38,367 nt of DNA, taken from Magnetococcales bacterium. GTDB lineage: Bacteria > Pseudomonadota > Magnetococcia > Magnetococcales > Magnetaquicoccaceae. The first letter of the stretch is position 1; every line of letters begins with the position of its first letter. The stretch is from assembly GCA_015231915.1 (NCBI GenBank), contig JADGAR010000035.1, positions 1 through 38,367 of the forward strand, read 5' to 3'. Of the stretch, positions 16,419 through 24,135 are shown piece by piece. The notes under the pieces are model-generated. The model saw only the letters and a list, made by a program, of their open reading frames with translations, was not told the origin of the DNA and made no database searches. The position numbers and the translations under genes are program-made.

Positions 16419-16987
16419 GGTTTGCCTCCCGCCGCCTGTTGCGCCCCGAGCTTGCCCTTGAACGTGCCCGGGTCGATGCTGTGGCAGCGCCGGCATTCGG
16501 TCAGGGGAAAGGAGACCGCCCCGTGACACTGGCCGCAGGCCTTGCCCGCGAGGATGTCCATCATCTTGAAACCCGTGGCGCCGAACTTGGTCTTGAAGAT
16601 CCGTTCGTGGCAGTTGGCGCAGTCCAGCCATTCGGTGTGTGCCTTGTGGGGGAACAGCACGAACCAGTTGTCTCCGGTGTTGCCGTAGATCAGATCCTGG
16701 TCCAGCACCTGGATCTTGGTTTCCGGCAGGATATTGGTGCGTGGGTTGATCGTCCCCTTGCGCAGGGCCTCCACCCAGCGCACCTGATTGCCCACCGAAT
16801 CCGGCGGCATCTGGGAGAGGGCCTCTCCCGGCTGCTGCAATTCGTGAATCGCCGGTCCCTGGGGATCGTGCAATCCGTCCTTTTCCAGCGGAGACCATTT
16901 TTCCGGCCCCGCCACTGCGGGGACCGGGGCGGTGCTCCACAGCAGCACCGTCCAGGTCACCGCCAGAAATTTCAGGAGTGCGTTCAT
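16415..16987 (-). CDS. Periplasmic trihaem cytochrome c7-type, form A2
   Basis: 190 residues with a signal peptide ending APVPAVAG. An N-terminal ~90-residue haem-free region contains WVEALRKGTINPRTNI. It is followed by a c7-like domain with CANCH, CGQCH and CRRCH (FPHKAHTEWLDCANCH). It is a paralogue of the protein encoded at 18833-19501, which has the same haem-free N-terminal block (WVQALNKQLIKPRYD). It overlaps both neighbours by 4 nt, indicating coupled translation. Probably a periplasmic electron carrier. What separates the roles of forms A and B is unknown. Confidence 0.9.
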   Translation of the reverse strand: MNALLKFLAVTWTVLLWSTAPVPAVAGPEKWSPLEKDGLHDPQGPAIHELQQPGEALSQMPPDSVGNQVRWVEALRKGTINPRTNILPETKIQVLDQDLIYGNTGDNWFVLFPHKAHTEWLDCANCHERIFKTKFGATGFKMMDILAGKACGQCHGAVSFPLTECRRCHSIDPGTFKGKLGAQQAAGGKP

Positions 16988-17895
16988 CCCGGGATGTACA
17001 CGCCGGCCCCGCGGATGGCCTTGACCAACTCATCCGTGGAGGACTCCATGGTGGTGACCGCCGCGTCGAACTTGCCTGCCGCTGCCTGCTTCTCCGCCTG
17101 ATCCCGCAGATCCCTGGCCCGCTTCACGAACTGATCGGCCATCTGCTTGACCGCATCGCCCTTGTTTTGCAACAGCATATTGATCAGCATCTGATGGGTG
17201 TCGTTGCGATCCACCTCGTAGTGATACTCTTCTTCCTTGTTCTTGAAATTCAGGGAGCGCACCAGGGTGTCGCCGCGCCGCAGCTTTTCGATGCCCAGCT
17301 TGGCGGTCACGTACCCTTCGTCCAGCCGCAGGCGGGCGCGGGTCGTGTCGCCCCCCTGATGCATCTTCACCGCTTCGTCCATGGCCTTGCGGATCTCTTC
17401 GTTGGTCTCCTGGCCGCGTCCCTTTTCTCCGCTGATGCGGATGTGCGCATCCAAAAGCACCTTGACGCTCGCCAGTCGGCGGTCGAAATCCATGCTCTGC
17501 TTCTCCCGCTCCGAGGCCCCGCCGTCCGCCTTGCGGATCGCCTCGAACATGGTCTGGGAGGCCTGGCCCAGCAGTTTCTTGGCCCCCTCGTAATCCTTGC
17601 GATCATAGGCGGATCTGGCCTCCTGCAGACCAGCCAGGGCCTGATCCCGCATCGCGGAGGCTTCGGGATTGCCGGCTGCCGCGATCTTTTGCGCTCCGGA
17701 CGACTTGTTGATCAGGGTGGTGAGTGCGTCCATCCGCTGGGCAATCTGCTGCGGATCCGCGCTCCATTTGTTCTGGGTCTGCTCCCCCCCCGTGCCCGGT
17801 GCTTTCGCCTGGGGCGCTTCTCCCGCCCATGCCCCGAGTGCTCCCGACAGGGCCAATATCCCGGACAGGATCGTGATCGAATGCTTAATTTTCAT
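16984..17895 (-). CDS. Exported helical protein, paralogue H2
   Basis: 303 residues; ATG at 17895 with AGGAGAG 8 nt upstream. Signal peptide (ILSGILALSGALGAWA). The rest is predicted long helices rich in charged residues (EARSAYDRKDYEGAKKLLGQ; RDLRDQAEKQAAAGKFDAA), without cysteines or haem motifs. The segment FKNKEEEYHYEVDRNDTHQM aligns with FDTPKDEFQYEIQRGESYEA of the neighbour encoded at 17933-18796, and both end in G-V-(Y/M)-I-P. Not a family I recognise. Its place between trihaem genes suggests a periplasmic scaffold for them. Overlaps the next gene by 4 nt. Confidence 0.85.
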   Translation of the reverse strand: MKIKHSITILSGILALSGALGAWAGEAPQAKAPGTGGEQTQNKWSADPQQIAQRMDALTTLINKSSGAQKIAAAGNPEASAMRDQALAGLQEARSAYDRKDYEGAKKLLGQASQTMFEAIRKADGGASEREKQSMDFDRRLASVKVLLDAHIRISGEKGRGQETNEEIRKAMDEAVKMHQGGDTTRARLRLDEGYVTAKLGIEKLRRGDTLVRSLNFKNKEEEYHYEVDRNDTHQMLINMLLQNKGDAVKQMADQFVKRARDLRDQAEKQAAAGKFDAAVTTMESSTDELVKAIRGAGVYIPG

Positions 17896-17932
17896 CAAAA
17901 ACGCTCTCCTTGAGTTCTTTAGTAGAAAAACA

Positions 17933-18796
17933 TCACATCGGAATCATGACACCCAACATTCTCAGGACCTTGACGAGGTCGCCGTTGGCCTGCTCCTGGA
18001 GCTTGATGGCCGCCTCGTACTGGCCTTCTCCGGCCTTTTGCGACGCCTGCCTGGCCGTTTCCTGGCTCTTTTCCATCAGGGCGTTGAAGGTCTTGCCGTC
18101 CGGCAGTTTCGTCTCGGGATCGGCCAGCACCATGCGGATCAACGCCTCGTAGCTCTCACCCCGCTGGATTTCGTACTGGAATTCATCCTTTGGGGTGTCG
18201 AATTTCAGTTCATACACCAGGGCCTTGGAATCGAGCAGTTTCTTCAGGCCGTCCACCACCATGGCCTGGGCGCGCTCCAGGGGCACGTTGGCCTCGCGGA
18301 ATTTCTTTTCCTGGCCGAGCATGGTTCCCTGGGCCAGGAGCGTATCGACTTCCCCGGTGTTCATGGGGCCGGATTCGCCCGGTTTGAGACGTTTGAGGTG
18401 GCGCAGGTAGGCATCCCGGAAATTGCGCACGCTCACCAGCAGGTCCTCGTGCCGGGCGCGGTGCAGCCACTGGCGGCCCGCCGGATCGACGCTCTCCCGG
18501 GAGGCCGTGATCACCAGTTTGAGCGCCTTGTCCAGCAGTTCCGCGCCGCGCCGGGCGTCGCCGTCCGCCATGGCCCGTCGGGCCTCCTCCCGCGTTTTGG
18601 CCGCCTCCTCCAGCATGGCGCGGGTGGCATCGCTGCCCTTGGCGGTGACTCTTTGCCGGGTATCCGATTCCTTGAGCATGCGATCCACCAGTTCCGCCTT
18701 TTTTTGCAACGCATCGCCTGCGGCCCCGAGGAAGGGGGAGGGAGTGGCGGACAGCAGGAGCGTCAATACCGCAAACACAGTCCATGCCTTGTTCAT
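17933..18796 (-). CDS. Exported helical protein, paralogue H1
   Basis: 287 residues; ATG at 18796 with GGAGGG upstream. Signal peptide (WTVFAVLTLLLSATPSPFLGA). A helical protein with TPR-like pairs (AMADGDARRGAELLDKALKL; KFREANVPLERAQAMV) and no cysteine-based cofactor motif. It shares a ~100-residue C-terminal half with H2. It lies 37 nt upstream of H2 and 36 nt downstream of trihaem A1, in one transcription unit. Function unknown; a scaffold or haem-protein chaperone role is possible but unproved. Confidence 0.85.
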   Translation of the reverse strand: MNKAWTVFAVLTLLLSATPSPFLGAAGDALQKKAELVDRMLKESDTRQRVTAKGSDATRAMLEEAAKTREEARRAMADGDARRGAELLDKALKLVITASRESVDPAGRQWLHRARHEDLLVSVRNFRDAYLRHLKRLKPGESGPMNTGEVDTLLAQGTMLGQEKKFREANVPLERAQAMVVDGLKKLLDSKALVYELKFDTPKDEFQYEIQRGESYEALIRMVLADPETKLPDGKTFNALMEKSQETARQASQKAGEGQYEAAIKLQEQANGDLVKVLRMLGVMIPM

Positions 18797-18832
18797 CTCC
18801 GTTTCCCTCCCTCGCCTCAGGGCCGACATCCA

Positions 18833-19501
18833 TTATTTGGTTGGTTTTTTGGCCGGTTCGCTCTTGGCCGGCTCCGCCTGGGCCGCCGGCTTGCCGCCGC
18901 CGCTGCCGTCCTTCTTTTTGGAGTGGCATTTGCGGCATTCGGCCACCGGAAACGCCACCTTCCCATGACAGACACCGCACTTCTGACCCATCAGGATCAT
19001 GGCCATGCTGATCTGGTTCTTGCCCTTTTCGGGGATGAAGATGTCGGGATGACAGTTGGAGCAGTCCAGCCACATGGTGTGCCGATCATGGGGATAGACC
19101 ACGTCCGGCATGGTTCCCTTCACTTCCCGGACGATGTCCAGATCGAGGACCACCGGCTCCTCGTTGGGGTTTTTCCGGTCGTAGCGGGGTTTGATCAACT
19201 GCTTGTTCAACGCCTGCACCCAGTCCACATAGTTCCCGGAACTGGCCTCGGGCATATCCTTGAAGGCCTCCTTGGGGAGTTGCAGCAGTCCGGTCCCTTC
19301 GCAGGTGGGGTCGTGGATGCCGTCGTTGGCCTGGGCCGGATTGCGATCCGATTTGGGTTTCATCAGGCGATTGAAGGTGTTGACGCCCGCTGCGGGCGCC
19401 GGTGCGGCTGCCGGTTCCGCAGCGTGCGCAGCGGAGGCGAACAGGGTGGCGACCAACACTCCGGCCACGGTTCCGGCCATCAGACGCTTCATGAGTTTCA
19501 T
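18833..19501 (-). CDS. Periplasmic trihaem cytochrome c7-type, form A1
   Basis: 222 residues; ATG with AAGGAGG 8 nt upstream. Signal peptide ending ASAAHA, then an Ala/Pro spacer, a haem-free block, and a trihaem domain with CSNCH, CGVCH and CRKCH (YPHDRHTMWLDCSNCH). The C-terminus is a Lys/Pro/Ala tail (PAKSEPAKKPTK) absent from A2. It follows form B1 by 13 nt. The tail might mediate binding to acidic partners or peptidoglycan; this is speculation. Confidence 0.9.
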   Translation of the reverse strand: MKLMKRLMAGTVAGVLVATLFASAAHAAEPAAAPAPAAGVNTFNRLMKPKSDRNPAQANDGIHDPTCEGTGLLQLPKEAFKDMPEASSGNYVDWVQALNKQLIKPRYDRKNPNEEPVVLDLDIVREVKGTMPDVVYPHDRHTMWLDCSNCHPDIFIPEKGKNQISMAMILMGQKCGVCHGKVAFPVAECRKCHSKKKDGSGGGKPAAQAEPAKSEPAKKPTK

Positions 19502-19514
19502 GGCTGGATCCTCC

Positions 19515-19949
19515 TTATTTCTGGCCGGCCGCAGGGGCGGGCTTGCCGATCAGTTTTTGTACCGTGCTGCCATGGACCTGCGTGGGCGTGCCCGGCTTGC
19601 CGGAGTGGCAGACATCGCAGTTCTCCACCGACCAGGCGATCTCGCCGTTGTGGCAGGCCCCGCAGAATTCACCGTCGATGATCTTGAGCATGTTGATCTG
19701 ATTGCCGCCCGCCTGGAACTTGAAGCCCAGGTCCGCGTGACAGACCTTGCAGCGGAAGCGGATGCGGTGAAACCAGTGGGGGAAGATCGGCGGACGCATG
19801 CCCGCCTTGTCCGACTGGTTGTTGATCACCACGTCGCCGTACTCTGCCTGGGCTTGCGGCACGATCTCCACGCCGCTGGCCAACATGAGCAGCGCCATTA
19901 GCCATAAAATGAAATTACGTTTCGGTTTGTGGATATGACTTTTTCCCAT
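19515..19949 (-). CDS. Periplasmic trihaem cytochrome c7-type, form B1
   Basis: 144 residues. N-terminus MGKSHIHKPKRNFILW precedes a hydrophobic segment ending PQAQA, a likely signal peptide. Haem motifs CKVCH, CGACH and CDVCH lie in a frame nearly identical to B2 (PHWFHRIRFRCKVCH). The gene begins 35 nt inside the end of the beta-barrel gene, so the two are translationally coupled. It is the first trihaem gene after the barrel gene, which suits a periplasmic partner of the barrel. Confidence 0.9.
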   Translation of the reverse strand: MGKSHIHKPKRNFILWLMALLMLASGVEIVPQAQAEYGDVVINNQSDKAGMRPPIFPHWFHRIRFRCKVCHADLGFKFQAGGNQINMLKIIDGEFCGACHNGEIAWSVENCDVCHSGKPGTPTQVHGSTVQKLIGKPAPAAGQK

Positions 19950-22047
19950 CTTCGTGTTTCTCTCTCTTTTTGGTGGTTGGAAGCAAGAAATCCGGCAACG
20001 ATAATTTATTGAACGTGGAATCGAAAAACCTTTGCACCTGCAGCAGGAACAAGCCCGTCCGCTCCAGGGGCTGCTTATCCCCCTGGGTCTCGGTCATGCC
20101 GAGGGTCACGCGCGCGTTGAATTTGCCAACGTTGAAATCGAGAAAATTCCACCAACTGTGGGACTCTTGCCGGGCGATCACCCCCACCAGGCTGCCCAGG
20201 GGCAGAAACTGGCTGTTCGCATCGATCTGCACCTTGGACGAGAGGATCAGATTGCGGATGTCGAACAGGTCCCGGTGCGATACCGTGAAATCCGCGCTGG
20301 AAAAGAACCCGCTGACGGTCTTTCCCAGAGCGCTGGCACGGGTATAGCGTGACGTGATATGCCCCTGCCAGGTGGTCTTGCGCAACAAAACCCCCTCCAT
20401 GGAGACCTGGGTGTTGAGCCCCTGACCGTTGCCCAGGATATTACCCAGGGAGCGGGAATCGGTCAAGGCGACATCCAGGTAGGCCTTGCCCTTGGAGGTG
20501 ATGCGGGTGATGCGACCGTTCAGACCGTGGCTGAGGGTGAAAATGGGGGGGATGTCGCTCTGGTAAAGACCGTTGCCCACCTGATTGGTCCCGAAGTTGA
20601 GGTAGGTGGCATTGCCCAGATCATGGTCACGGGTGACCGACTGCCCGCCGCTCACAATCAGGTTGCTGATCGGCTTGGCGTCGGTGGCCTGATGGTTGTT
20701 CAGCCCCGAGGTGACGAACCAGTTGTGCATGAACGCACCCCACTCGATCCGATCCGGGGTGTAATTGGCCGAAATGGCCTGGGTGGAGTTCCGCGTGATC
20801 AGGTAGGCGGTGGAGGACTCCGCGATGTTGTGATTCGCGGAGAAGGTGGCGTTGATGGCCATCTGCGGGGAAAACTGGTAATTGCCGCCGCTGACCATAT
20901 TGATCTGCCGGGTGGTGGAATCCTTGCCGCCCTGGCTGAAGGTCTGGTCGTTGGAAGAGAAACGGAGCGAACCGGACAGAAAGAGCGGCGACTCCTCGGA
21001 ACGCCAGAAGGCGCTGTTCCCAAGCTGCCAAGCACGCGTGAAGGCGTCTTCCCGTTGTTTGGAGATGGATTGGGCATGCACGCGGGAAAAGTTGCCCAGG
21101 GAGTTGACCGACCACACCTTGCCGCTGGTCATCGTGTGATTGAGGATCGCGGAATCCTCCTGATTGAAGCCTCTTGTGCTTTGTCCGTCCTGATCGCTTT
21201 TCCCCTTGGCCATGGCATGCCGCAGGGAGAGGTCGATGCTCTGCTCTTCCATCCGCTTGCTGATGCTCAGTGAGAGGACATCGTTGCTGTAGCTGGTCTC
21301 CCGCTGATGGATGGAGGGGAGGGTCATGCCGAACAGTTTGGGCTGGTTGCGCCGCCCGGTCAGATCACGGGTGTGATCCAGACGCAGATTGGCCCGCAGA
21401 TCGCCTTCCAGGGTGCGGTAGTCCTGACTGAACCCGAAGGTTTCGTTCCGCGACGCCTGCCCGGCGCTGTTCACCACGCCAGTGGAGCTGGAGTTGCCTT
21501 CGCTGGAGTCGGTGGCGCTGCGATTGCCATAAACCTTCAAGGGGTAACGGCTCTCCGGAAGAACCGTGAAATCCAGTCCGCCGTACACGTTGCGCGTGAG
21601 GGAGTCGTTGCCCGGTGTCTGGCCGGTCGGGGAGGCGATCACCTGCTGCTGGGTGCTGGTTCCGCCCACCATGGCCATGGCATTCCAGCGCAGCACCCAT
21701 GGCTTCCAGACGAATCCCCTGGCACTCCGGCTCAGATTGAGATTGGTCGTGCTGAGTTGGGCGATATGGGATTTGTGGTCCTTGTTCATGGTGCTGGCAA
21801 TCTGGTATCCGCTGTTGCCCCAGACACGCCAGGGAGAGAACTCGCCCCTGAAGCGCACCGGCCAGAAGGTGAATTCCGCCCGCACCGGCAGGGCGCCAAG
21901 GCAGGCTGCCAGCAGACAGAGGAGAAATACGATCCGCGACCGTTCATGGTTTGCGCGCCTCGCCCGGCGCAGCGGCCTTGCCGCCGGGCTTGGCGGGCTT
22001 GGGGGTCGCAGCGCCGGCTGGCGACGATGGCAGATAGTATTCCTCAT
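19915..22047 (-). CDS. Outer-membrane beta-barrel (porin) of the cytochrome operon
   Basis: The uninterrupted frame is 710 residues. A hydrophobic signal sequence (IVFLLCLLAACLGALPVRA) is followed by alternating amphipathic strands typical of large barrels (RYPLKVYGNRS; LYLNFGTNQ-type) and by FFDSTF near the end, then a charged ~30-residue tail. The protein lacks haem and Cys motifs, and I do not recognise it as MtrB/PioB. The only in-frame start is ATG 22047, which has no ribosome site and adds ~35 unusual residues inside the prolyl isomerase gene. An ATG at 21947 overlaps that gene's stop (ATGA) but is one base out of phase with the barrel. A one-base deletion or sequencing error near 21940 is therefore possible. 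Likely the barrel of a porin-cytochrome conduit. Confidence 0.82.
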   Translation of the reverse strand: MRNTICHRRQPALRPPSPPSPAARPLRRARRANHERSRIVFLLCLLAACLGALPVRAEFTFWPVRFRGEFSPWRVWGNSGYQIASTMNKDHKSHIAQLSTTNLNLSRSARGFVWKPWVLRWNAMAMVGGTSTQQQVIASPTGQTPGNDSLTRNVYGGLDFTVLPESRYPLKVYGNRSATDSSEGNSSSTGVVNSAGQASRNETFGFSQDYRTLEGDLRANLRLDHTRDLTGRRNQPKLFGMTLPSIHQRETSYSNDVLSLSISKRMEEQSIDLSLRHAMAKGKSDQDGQSTRGFNQEDSAILNHTMTSGKVWSVNSLGNFSRVHAQSISKQREDAFTRAWQLGNSAFWRSEESPLFLSGSLRFSSNDQTFSQGGKDSTTRQINMVSGGNYQFSPQMAINATFSANHNIAESSTAYLITRNSTQAISANYTPDRIEWGAFMHNWFVTSGLNNHQATDAKPISNLIVSGGQSVTRDHDLGNATYLNFGTNQVGNGLYQSDIPPIFTLSHGLNGRITRITSKGKAYLDVALTDSRSLGNILGNGQGLNTQVSMEGVLLRKTTWQGHITSRYTRASALGKTVSGFFSSADFTVSHRDLFDIRNLILSSKVQIDANSQFLPLGSLVGVIARQESHSWWNFLDFNVGKFNARVTLGMTETQGDKQPLERTGLFLLQVQRFFDSTFNKLSLPDFLLPTTKKREKHEDGKKSYPQTET

Positions 22048-23041
22048 GGACGGAGACCGGCGTCTGTTCCCTTAAGCGTTTCTTGAGAGCATCCCATGCC
22101 TGATCCGCCATCCGTCGTGTCAGGAGCTGCTTCGCCCGTTCCCGGACCTCCTGGAACGCGATCAATTTGGCCGGCTTGCGTTCATCCAGACGAAAAATGG
22201 CGACGCCTTCCAATACCATGATCGGCTCCGTGATCTCTCCGACCGCGATTTTCTCCAGTGCCTTTTCCGCCTCCGGAGCGATCATGCCCTGATGGGTATT
22301 GTCCATTTTGCCACCCTGCGCAGCCGAGGCATCGCCGGAGTGGTTACGTGCCATATCGGCGAAATCCGCGCCAGCCTTGAGTTCTTTCACCAAAAGCCCT
22401 GCCTTCTCCATGGCCAGTTTCCATGCCTCGCCACCGGCGCCGGGATCCACCTTCAGCAGAATCACCGACGCCTCCTGACGCATCGGCATGGTGAACTTGT
22501 CCGGATTGGCCTCGTAATAGGCCCGCAACTCCTGCTCGGAGGGTTCGGGCACGGCGCGCACCGTGCTCTCCAGGCGCTTGAGCAGGCTCTGATCCCGCAA
22601 CTGGCGCAAAAGCACCGGACGCAGCGTTTCCTTGTTGGCCTGCCATTCGGGGTCCTGGGCGTTCTTCTTTTCGTACTCCTCGGCCTGACGGGCGACCAGG
22701 GCCTCATCCGGCTCCACGCGACGCCTGGCGGCTTCGCGCAGCAGCAGCACCCGGTCCACCAGAATGTCGCCCACCTCCTTCAGGAAGGTGTCGCGCTGGT
22801 CGGCAGGGATGGTGCCGTGATAGAAACGCCACCGCATCTCCATGCGTACCGTGTCGAAATAGGTTTGCGCGGGGATATCTTCGTCGCCGATCCTGGCGAA
22901 GGGGGGGGGAGGGGAGGAGCCGACTGGCGGAGTGGCCTCGGCGGATGCGGCATGCCGCGGCGCGAGGGTTGCGAACATGGCAAGGGCGAGCATGCAGATG
23001 CCCGGCCATCCCGACTGACCGAAACGCGAGTGTTTGACCAA
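21944..23041 (-). CDS. PpiC/parvulin-type peptidyl-prolyl isomerase, exported
   Basis: 365 residues from a TTG at 23041 with AGGAG exactly 6 nt upstream; this gives a clean signal peptide (GICMLALAMFATLAPRHAASA). The N-terminal ~190 residues are a SurA/PrsA-like helical chaperone region (EEYEKKNAQDPEWQANKETL). The parvulin domain covers about 190-290 (ASVILLKV; GADFADMARNHSGDASAAQGG; GEITEPIMVLEGVAIFRLDE). An Ala/Pro/Lys tail closes it. Such isomerases help fold secreted and outer-membrane proteins. Lying between the tetrahaem and barrel genes, it probably assists one or both. Confidence 0.92.
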   Translation of the reverse strand: MVKHSRFGQSGWPGICMLALAMFATLAPRHAASAEATPPVGSSPPPPFARIGDEDIPAQTYFDTVRMEMRWRFYHGTIPADQRDTFLKEVGDILVDRVLLLREAARRRVEPDEALVARQAEEYEKKNAQDPEWQANKETLRPVLLRQLRDQSLLKRLESTVRAVPEPSEQELRAYYEANPDKFTMPMRQEASVILLKVDPGAGGEAWKLAMEKAGLLVKELKAGADFADMARNHSGDASAAQGGKMDNTHQGMIAPEAEKALEKIAVGEITEPIMVLEGVAIFRLDERKPAKLIAFQEVRERAKQLLTRRMADQAWDALKKRLREQTPVSVHEEYYLPSSPAGAATPKPAKPGGKAAAPGEARKP

Positions 23042-23064
23042 TGGTGGCTCCTGTAGCAAACGGT

Positions 23065-23099
23065 CATGGCCAAACGGAATCCATTCACGTTTGGCCATG
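23065..23099 (-). promoter_or_regulatory. Perfect 12-bp hairpin between tetrahaem and isomerase genes
   Basis: The arms 23065-23076 (catggccaaacg) and 23088-23099 (cgtttggccatg) pair fully around an 11-nt loop. The hairpin lies in the 99-nt gap downstream of the tetrahaem gene. No T tract follows on the minus strand, so it is more likely an RNA-processing or stabilising element, or a partial attenuator, than a strong terminator. A smaller 5-bp hairpin (23111-23115 with 23123-23127) lies next to it. Confidence 0.55.
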
Positions 23100-23140
23100 T
23101 ACCGGTATGCGCCGGATAGACTCCGGCTGTTTTCAAGCAA

Positions 23141-23947
23141 TCACTTGTTGTGACAAGCCAAGCAGACTTCGCTGTTGGAGTTGTCGGTACGCAGGAAGGC
23201 CACCTGCTTCGCGCCCGCCGTGGCGGCGTTGTGCGGATCGTGGCAGCTTGCGCATTCCACGAACGGCTGGGTCACACCGCCCAGGGTACGGGTGTAGAGC
23301 ATCATTTCCGTCTTCTGGCGCAGCCCGTCGGTGTTGCTGTCCACCCACCACTGGGGCACGGAGTTGATGGTGGCCTTGCGGACACTGTTGAAATCCTTGT
23401 CCTTGAACGCCGTGCTGGTGTAGGCGCCATCCGCGTCGCTGCTGACCAGACCGCCACCAGCATACTGAATGCTGATCGGGTGGTCGTTGCTCAGATCGGA
23501 TCCCAAAACCGGGAAACTGCCCGCGCCCGTCATCTTGCCGCCCGTCGGGGCCGTGCCCGCGCCGCTGCCTGGGGCGTTGATCATCACGTTCATGGCCTGG
23601 GTGCCGTCATGGCAGGAGAGGCAGGCCAGAGAGACCGAACCCACCGGCGCTTCGGCGCCGTCCAGGGTGGAGGTGTTCAGGGCCGAGTAACGGGTGTAGG
23701 TCGTGGAGGGCAGGGTCTTGTTCCACAACGGCACCGCCGCGCTGGTATCCGATCCGTGCGGGGTGTGGCAGAACACGCAGATTTCGCCCGTGTTGGTGCC
23801 TGCCGAGATCTGGGAAGTACCACCGGTGCCCAGGTCGTGCTTGCTGCCCTTGATCCCGGCGAAGGCGGCGCCGTACCCCATCACCATGACCGAACCCACC
23901 ATGGCGGCTACGGTCATCATCGAGATATTTTTGCGAGGTGCGTTCAT
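23141..23947 (-). CDS. Exported tetrahaem cytochrome, candidate nanowire-type subunit
   Basis: 268 residues; signal peptide (MMTVAAMVGSVMVMGYGAAFAG) and an AGGG ribosome site. Four motifs are CVFCH, CLSCH, CASCH and CLACH, within GSKHDLG, HTPHG, PLWNKTL, LSNDHPIS and SCHDPHNA blocks. Size, haem number and the KHDL/CVFCHTPH start recall tetrahaem extracellular cytochromes such as Geobacter OmcE (recognition from memory, not aligned). It is the first gene after a sigma-54-type promoter and is followed by a hairpin, an arrangement expected for a highly expressed first product. The 11-haem protein carries a related module. Filament formation is a hypothesis. Confidence 0.92.
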   Translation of the reverse strand: MNAPRKNISMMTVAAMVGSVMVMGYGAAFAGIKGSKHDLGTGGTSQISAGTNTGEICVFCHTPHGSDTSAAVPLWNKTLPSTTYTRYSALNTSTLDGAEAPVGSVSLACLSCHDGTQAMNVMINAPGSGAGTAPTGGKMTGAGSFPVLGSDLSNDHPISIQYAGGGLVSSDADGAYTSTAFKDKDFNSVRKATINSVPQWWVDSNTDGLRQKTEMMLYTRTLGGVTQPFVECASCHDPHNAATAGAKQVAFLRTDNSNSEVCLACHNK

Positions 23948-24011
23948 CGGTTGGTCCCTTCGGAATGGTTTGATTGTTGGTTAAAAGTAAAAACGCTTTG
24001 ATTTACTATAC

Positions 24012-24028
24012 TGCAATGCCGAGGCCAA
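24012..24028 (-). promoter_or_regulatory. Sigma-54 (-24/-12) promoter of the cytochrome operon
   Basis: The minus strand reads TTGGCCTCGGCATTGCA. It has the invariant GG and GC exactly 12 nt apart, TTGGC at -24, TTGCA at -12 and a purine at the R position of YTGGCACGRNNNTTGCW. The predicted start is near 24001, giving a ~54-nt leader before the tetrahaem ATG at 23947. This implies RpoN and an enhancer-binding activator, which is not encoded in the window. Confidence 0.7.
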
Positions 24029-24054
24029 CCTTGAAACGCATACATTTTTTCGAT

Positions 24055-24067
24055 TAAGTTATTGATT
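24055..24067. promoter_or_regulatory. IHF-like binding site upstream of the sigma-54 promoter
   Basis: The sequence taagttattgatt fits the IHF consensus YAANNNNTTGATW at every fixed position. It starts 27 bp upstream of the -24 element in an AT-rich patch. IHF commonly bends DNA between activator sites and sigma-54 promoters. Confidence 0.5.
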
Positions 24068-24135
24068 TTTGAAATATTTAATTGATACCTTCCCGCGCAT
24101 TCCCACGCCCTTCGGTTCCCGAATTCCGGAAGGTC

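Noticed and set aside
11433-23947. Assignment as a standard MtrCAB or PioAB conduit
   Set aside because: There is no decahaem MtrA-like protein, and the barrel lacks the N-terminal CXXC typical of MtrB/PioB; trihaem and 11-haem proteins occur instead.
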